From Phyto melanocephala (taxonomy: Eukaryota > Arthropoda > Insecta > Diptera > Rhinophoridae), in NCBI GenBank assembly GCA_941918925.1, contig OW799237.1, positions 13,435,201 through 13,499,200 of the forward strand: 64,000 nt of DNA, given 5' to 3'. Made by a program: the position numbers and the translations under genes. The notes under the pieces were generated by a model, which searched no databases, was not told the origin of the DNA, and worked only from the letters and a program-made list of their open reading frames with translations. Position 1 is the stretch's first letter. The number at the start of each line of letters is the position of its first letter. Positions 58,961-64,000 of the stretch are shown here, piece after piece.

Positions 58961-61900
58961 GTGAGTTTGAAAGCGTTCGGTGCAGTATTTAAAGCAAACC
59001 TCTTGTTAACAGCAATAAAAAAAATAATAATTGCAGGAGGTCAGGTGTGAAGTATATGTATAGTCGAATGCTTTTCAAGACCTTACCAAGCATGTGTTAA
59101 CATTGCAATTGTCTGTGTTTGTATTCCAGGCTTTGCAAACATAACATCAATTTCTGATATTTTCAGTTTTAGCTATTTTTTGCAGTGGACTTCTTTAATG
59201 TTACTATAGAAATACTAAATTCAAATTTGACTATATAATTTATTTGTTTTTGGCAGTTCTCTCCTGTTCTGGTACTAATTAAAAACTGACTTATAATTTA
59301 CCCATTTACACCCATAATTTAGATGCTTTTGTAACACTGCACTACAACAAACATGTGGGGTAAATTCAGTGTTGATAACAACAGTGTTTTATTCTAAGCT
59401 CTGAACAATATATAATAATTATTTCTGATTCCCTTGAAACATAAGCTCATTATCTGTCGGTGATAGGAACAGTGTTTATTTTTACCAGTGTTTGCAAAAA
59501 GTGAAACAGAAAAAACTTATACCTACTATTCCAGCCACAACTTATCCTTGTTCGAACAAATTAAAACTTATGTCAGATATTATCTTTTCTAAATAAAATA
59601 TTTTTTTATAAAAGGTATGCAATTTTGAAATGGAATAAAGCAACGATGACTCTTTAAAATTGACATGAATTAACCTTATTCGAAAGATAGTCTTCTGTTA
59701 CTATTATTTAAATATGACTTCTGGCATATGATCTCCATGGCTGGTTTGGACGTAGTCTAACGGCGAGGTCAAATTTTCGATTACTTTTTCCAATATTTAT
59801 GGCCCTATATCGGCCATAACGCGGCGAATGTTGTCCTCCAAGTGGTCAATCATTTCGGGCTTACGAACGTACACTAGCATCTTCACATATCCCCACAGAA
59901 AATAGTCTAGAGGCGTTTAATCACACGATCTTCACGGCCAGTTTACAGGTCCGTGAAAGTGTGCTCTTATCAAATGTTTCCTTCAATACATCAACTGTGG
60001 CACAAGGTGTTTGACATGTTGAGCCGTTTTGTTGAAGCTCCTGAACATTCAATTGTTGAACAAAAATTGCAGTATAGAGGTGACCATTGACTGTAGCGTT
60101 ATAACCAGCATCATTTTAAAAGAAGTACGGGCCAATGATTCAACCAGCCCATAAAACACACCAAACAGTCAGTTTTCTGGCTGTAGCGGTATCTCAGCAA
60201 CTTGGTGCAACTTGGTGGTTAAGAGAAAACCAGAAGGATAGATATAAGTAGAACAACTCTTTCGAAGAGCAGTGATAACTTCTATCAGACAAGCAGCTCA
60301 AAAATTTTAATGGTCAGATTCTTTTAAGCGCAGAAATCATATAATGCTTAGAAAGTTCTCGATTGCAATGCTTACCGCATTAGCAGCAAAAGAGTGCCCC
60401 GGTGAACTAGTCAGTAGTATGCTGGTCTGCTAGTTTGGGGATTGCGACTTGACTTTATAATCTCCGGGTCCAAATTTTTATGTGGCTGATGGACGACGTA
60501 ATGTTCAAGAACAATTCCGAATCAAAAACAAACGAAATTCCCCAACAAGTTTCTTTTGTGTTAAGTCATTTGCAATTGTCGAGAACTTTGAATCGTCTAA
60601 ATATTCATATTCAGCATAAGTTGAGATAAATGAGACAACAATCCAGTTGAATGTATCTTTCAATGGACAACTTTAAATTAGCAGCACTATTTCTTATGAC
60701 AGCTGATTTGACAGTTCTCAATTGTTTTTAGGTTAGTTTGGCAATTAAATAGAATTACGCTAGAACACCGATGGCAAGTTGTTCAAAATTATTAAAAAAG
60801 CCACAGTATAATTCAACAAAGTTTTTTGCGCAATTAATGAAGCTCATTTTTGTTTAAATTGCTGTCAATACGCATTTGATTATCACATTTGGAGTTATGA
60901 TAATCTTAAGACATTATAGAAACAGCGTTACATGTAGAAAATCCAGTGTTTGCTGAGCTTTATGGCCTGATGAAATCATTAGTTTACATGTTCTCAAAAA
61001 TAACGTTACAGTTACCGGTAATCGATATAGAGACATGCTTATTAACTTTATCGCACCTTAATTAGACGGCATTAGTATTGCACACATGTGGTTTGAACAG
61101 AATGATTTATTGACATACAGTGCGCGTTACAATCAATTTACTGAAAGAAACAATTGAGCAACGAATAATTAAAAAAAAATTACCTGTTAAGTGGATACCT
61201 GGCTCATGTAATTTGACTGCAATAGATTATGTTCTATGTGGATATACATATAAAATCTTAGGATATATGCAAATAAACTAAAAACTTAGAAGCAAATACT
61301 CGATGTGTTATTGTTGAAATACAGTCTGATTTAATAGCGGCGACGGCCACATGTCCCATATTATACTAAGAAATTAATGCCATGAAACTATCTATTTAAT
61401 AAAGCCAAGTTGTATTAATAAACAAAAGATGATTATTGAGTGATACTTCAATTAAAAATGATAATTATAACTGACAACCATTATATGCTTAAACCACAAT
61501 CATATAACTTAATCATCTGGTGTTACTCTTCGATTATGATTAACACAACCATGTTTTTTGCGTGTAAGAGGTGTACTATTTGCAATAACTTGATATAAGA
61601 TATTCAAATACGTTTTAATATTTAATACAAATTTAGAAATAATTTCGGTAATGTGGTATTTTTCATGAATATGTCCTGAACATGATTTTTTGTTAAAGAG
61701 GTTAATTTTTCATTATGCCGGGTGATTCGTCGTGAGGTTTGATTTCAATAGACTTTTTTTGGTAGATCAGGCGCTCAATTCTCGTTCTGTGAAACTTTGA
61801 AATGAAAAACTTTTCCTAAAGCAAAGGGTGTGTTGCATCATATGGTATGACACACAAAAACTTTTCATTTCATAGTTTCATTGAAATAGAATTGATATCC

Positions 61901-63575
61901 AGGAATGATTTATATCCAACTGCTTGGTAATTTTTGTTCAGTATCGTGGAAATAATCACACTACAACAGCGTCTCCAAATTGTTCAGCTGTATTGCGAAA
62001 AACAGCGTTCTGTGAGAAACGTTTTTCCTTTGTTTTATCGTGAAATTTTGTTCAGTGATACAGCTTTTTTCTAGCTAAATGGAACGTTAACAAACAAAAT
62101 TGCCTTGTTTGGACTGATGAGCAACCAGAAGAGTACCAAGAGCTACCACTATATCCATTTAAACCAACGGTATGGTGTGGTCTATGGGCTTGTGAAATCA
62201 TTGATACATATTTCTTGAAATGAAGCGCATCGTCTCGGTGACCTCTTGTTTTAACAATACGGCGCTACGAGCCAAACAGCTCGTGAAGTAATGAAATTGT
62301 TGACAAATAATTTTGGTGAGCACTTAATTTCACGTTTTGCTATGGTAAATTAGCCACCTAGATCAAGTGCTATCACATCTTTGGACTAATTTCTCTGGGA
62401 ATATGTAAAGTCTGAGGCCTTCCGGAATAAACCATCTACGATTTACGCTTTGGAAGAAAACATTATTCGTATTATTGCGCGATACCAGTCGCTATGATCG
62501 AACAAGTCGCCTTAAATTTAACCTTCCGAAGGGATCACCTCAGACGTAGTCATGGCCAAGATTTACATGATATAATTTTCAAACTGTAAATGACATAAAT
62601 TGTTCTTTCAACCGATAATGAAATTTTTAAATTTATGTATTTTATATTGCATTATAAAACAAACCTCACGATGAACCAGTCATTATTTACATGAGCGTAC
62701 ATAAGTATGTGTAAACAAAGGAAAAACAAGGGCGTGTATTAGATATATTCTTATCGTGAGCTTCACAATCTTGAGTGAAGAGTTACGTTATTTTGGCAGT
62801 CACAAAAAAAGGTTAAAATTGAATGGCTAGTATTTATCTAAGCTTTAATACTTTTAGTTCAATATTTTGACAGAATAGGTGTGGGTGTCTAAAGAACGAT
62901 TCTGCATTAAAAAGTCAATTTTGAAAAATATGTCAGTTACGTTGTTTTCGCTGCTAGGGCTCGATATATTTATTATGTTGTCCTTATACATGAGCTTAAG
63001 ATCAGTTTTTCATATTAAAATTATTTCATAATTAGAATTCGATCTTTCGCTACCATTATGTGTAGCTTTTTCACGATATTCATCTTAATTTTTTGTGAAT
63101 CCATTTTATTACCTGAATGAATGAATTTTCTATAAGTTTATATAATTGATATAGATTAAAATATACGTCGGAAAGTCTCAATAACATTCTGAATGTTTCT
63201 TCCACTCTAGCTTAATTAAAAATAAAAACCTGAATCTCTTTTTTGTTTCTTATACTTGCAGGTCAGGGACGCGTTAATCAATTAGGCGGTGTGTTTATCA
63301 ATGGTCGTCCTCTGCCAAACCACATACGTTTGAAAATCGTCGAAATGGCAGCCAGCGGAGTAAGACCCTGTGTTATATCGCGCCAGTTGAGGGTATCGCA
63401 TGGCTGTGTGTCGAAGATACTAAATCGTTATCAAGAAACAGGCTCTATAAGACCGGGCGTTATAGGTGGCTCTAAACCCAAAGTAACTTCGCCTGAAATA
63501 GAGGTACGCATTAAGGAAATGTGTAAAGCAAATTCTAACTTATTCAGTTGGGAAATCAGAGAGAAACTAATAAAG
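58897..63575 (+). CDS. gsb-n: gooseberry-neuro, 5' part (exons 1-2; continues beyond window)
   Basis: CDS so far is join(58897..58960, 63262..63575), 126 codons. Residues 1-21 start [11 protein letters not shown] and end FAGYPFQ. The paired domain begins at Gly22 (split codon) and runs to Lys126: [36 protein letters not shown], then [11 protein letters not shown]. About 20 residues of the paired domain, the octapeptide, homeodomain and tail must lie in later exons. [16 protein letters not shown] and [11 protein letters not shown] separate it from gsb ([24 protein letters not shown]) and fit Drosophila Gsb-n. Donors are CAAG|GTGAGT and AAAG|GTAAGT; the acceptor is TTGCAG|GT. It should be a nuclear regulator acting mostly in the developing nervous system. 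Confidence 0.94.
59740..60190 (-). mobile_element. Tc1/mariner-type relic, C-terminal half
   Basis: The minus strand reads [30 protein letters not shown], then [20 protein letters not shown]. In another frame come [13 protein letters not shown], the third-Asp block, and [17 protein letters not shown]. The second catalytic Asp is Asn (QQNGST); the third is intact. Nothing is left upstream of the VWC block. Confidence 0.83.
60393..60475 (+). mobile_element. SINE relic, tRNA-like part only
   Basis: GTGCCCCGGTGAACTAGTCAGTAG and GCTGGTCTGCTAGTTTGGGG align with the head of the SINE at 15411-15465. The B box is destroyed and no tail is seen. Confidence 0.6.
60735..61380 (+). mobile_element. Tc1/mariner-type relic, heavily decayed
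   Basis: [11 protein letters not shown] (first-Asp block with Asp lost) near 60837, HIWSYDN, then in another frame [15 protein letters not shown] remains, [23 protein letters not shown] and MWFEQNDLL (the second-Asp block QQDGAT changed). Deletions and stops are many. It lies less than 400 bp from the 61716 copy but differs from it, so the two inserted independently. Confidence 0.75.
61716..62684 (+). mobile_element. Tc1/mariner-type element, internally deleted, both ends visible
   Basis: Terminal repeats GATTCGTCGTGAGGTTTG (61724-61741) and its inverse at 62660-62677 differ at 2 of 18 positions; TA lies just outside both. Coding remains: [20 protein letters not shown], then a deletion to [12 protein letters not shown] (first Asp intact, EAH changed to TAF), [21 protein letters not shown] and [11 protein letters not shown] then FLWEYVKS. 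Codon 62258 (Tyr) stands where the second Asp belongs; codon 62384 is the third Asp. The 126-nt distance equals 41 residues between, measured without a frameshift. Dead. Confidence 0.88.
63262..63575 (+). CDS. gsb-n: gsb-n exon 2 (most of the paired domain)
   Basis: 314 nt encoding Gly22 to Lys126. The acceptor is TTGCAG and the donor AAG|GTAAGT. Open frame upstream of the acceptor is intronic. The donor position, inside the paired domain after REKLIK, has no counterpart in gsb, whose second exon reads straight through. Confidence 0.94.
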
Positions 63576-64000
63576 GTAAGTTTCAACAAAAAAAAAAAAA
63601 AATAAAAAGTAAATAAAAAGGTGTTTTCTATGGCAAAGGAAACGCAGTTAGTATGTAATTTAAAAGCATTTTGCCGACATTGAAATGCAAAGTTGCAAAT
63701 ATCAGTGGCATAAACCACATATTAACCTTTATTTAACAAATTTAATGTCCTTCTTAGTCTGAGGAATTTCGAAAAGTCACGTGTCTGCTGGAATGGCTAT
63801 AACTTCCGTTTGTATTGTCAAGCAAAGTGAGTGCATGAATGAATTTATATAGACAAAGAATAGCAAAGACCGGGAGACAGCAAAGAATTAGACCCCCCAT
63901 ACAGTTTGTTTATAGTTTAAGGTCAATGTATTATATGCAGTTCTTTAATTGTTTAAATAAACAAAAATTTATTGCATTGCATTAAATTGTTAAAACTGAT
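63576..64000 (+). other. gsb-n intron 2, start
   Basis: Begins GTAAGT and continues past the window edge. A poly-A run follows at 63588-63602. Nothing else is recognised. Confidence 0.85.

Larger units (their letters stand above)
58961..63261 (+). other. gsb-n intron 1
   Basis: A 4,301-bp phase-1 intron. It contains three separate Tc1/mariner relics in both orientations and a SINE relic, together a large share of its length. The remaining sequence (58961-59740, 62690-63240) is AT-rich with no recognised element. Confidence 0.9.

Overview
The window is AT-rich genomic DNA of a brachyceran fly. The style of its repeats suggests a calyptrate relative of blowflies or house flies; that is inference. 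The only confident host genes are two paired-box/homeobox genes, the fly gooseberry pair. gooseberry (gsb) is complete on the minus strand (CDS 7255-9683, two exons). gooseberry-neuro (gsb-n) starts on the plus strand at 58897 and runs off the right edge after its second exon (63575). They are divergent, head to head, as in Drosophila. Both carry a coding intron at the same codon and phase, just before the paired domain, and both begin with a related short N-terminal peptide, so the ancient tandem duplication can be read directly.

From ATG to ATG the two genes are about 49 kb apart, much wider than the roughly 10 kb I recall for Drosophila melanogaster. The interval and the 4.3-kb first intron of gsb-n are full of decayed mobile DNA. 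I count ten Tc1/mariner-type relics (831-1700, 20587-21140, 31787-32725, 40634-41270, 44517-45065, 51000-52170, 53310-53575, 59740-60190, 60735-61380, 61716-62684). In two of them the spacing from the second to the third catalytic position is 41 residues, as in DD41D (rosa-like) elements. One is a 549-bp deletion derivative with near-perfect terminal inverted repeats, a TA duplication and a matching empty site in an adjacent repeat unit. There are also non-LTR retrotransposon scraps (cysteine-knuckle tail, RNase H), a tRNA-derived SINE with target duplications and a (CCTAA)n tail, a 580-bp foldback element, a dispersed family whose copies end in TATACCCTTCAC-type inverted ends, and long A/T arrays (25.3-28.3 kb, 36.0-36.8 kb, 39.0 kb).

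Layout: 1-7250 is the 3' side of gsb, mostly unrecognised sequence plus one transposon relic. 7255-9683 is gsb. 9684-58250 is the shared intergenic domain, which would be expected to hold the enhancers of both genes among the repeats. 58255-58896 is a CpG-richer candidate promoter and leader of gsb-n. 58897-64000 holds gsb-n exon 1, the transposon-laden intron 1, exon 2 and the start of intron 2.

Both genes encode nuclear transcription factors of segmentation and neurogenesis. gsb is known in Drosophila to work with Wingless signalling in the posterior part of each segment, and a match to a TCF/Pangolin site lies in a GC-richer patch of gsb intron 1. The one possible new host gene is a 61-codon ORF at 18537-18722 that would encode a single-pass membrane micropeptide; it is a candidate only. 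I saw no tRNA or rRNA gene and no CRISPR array.
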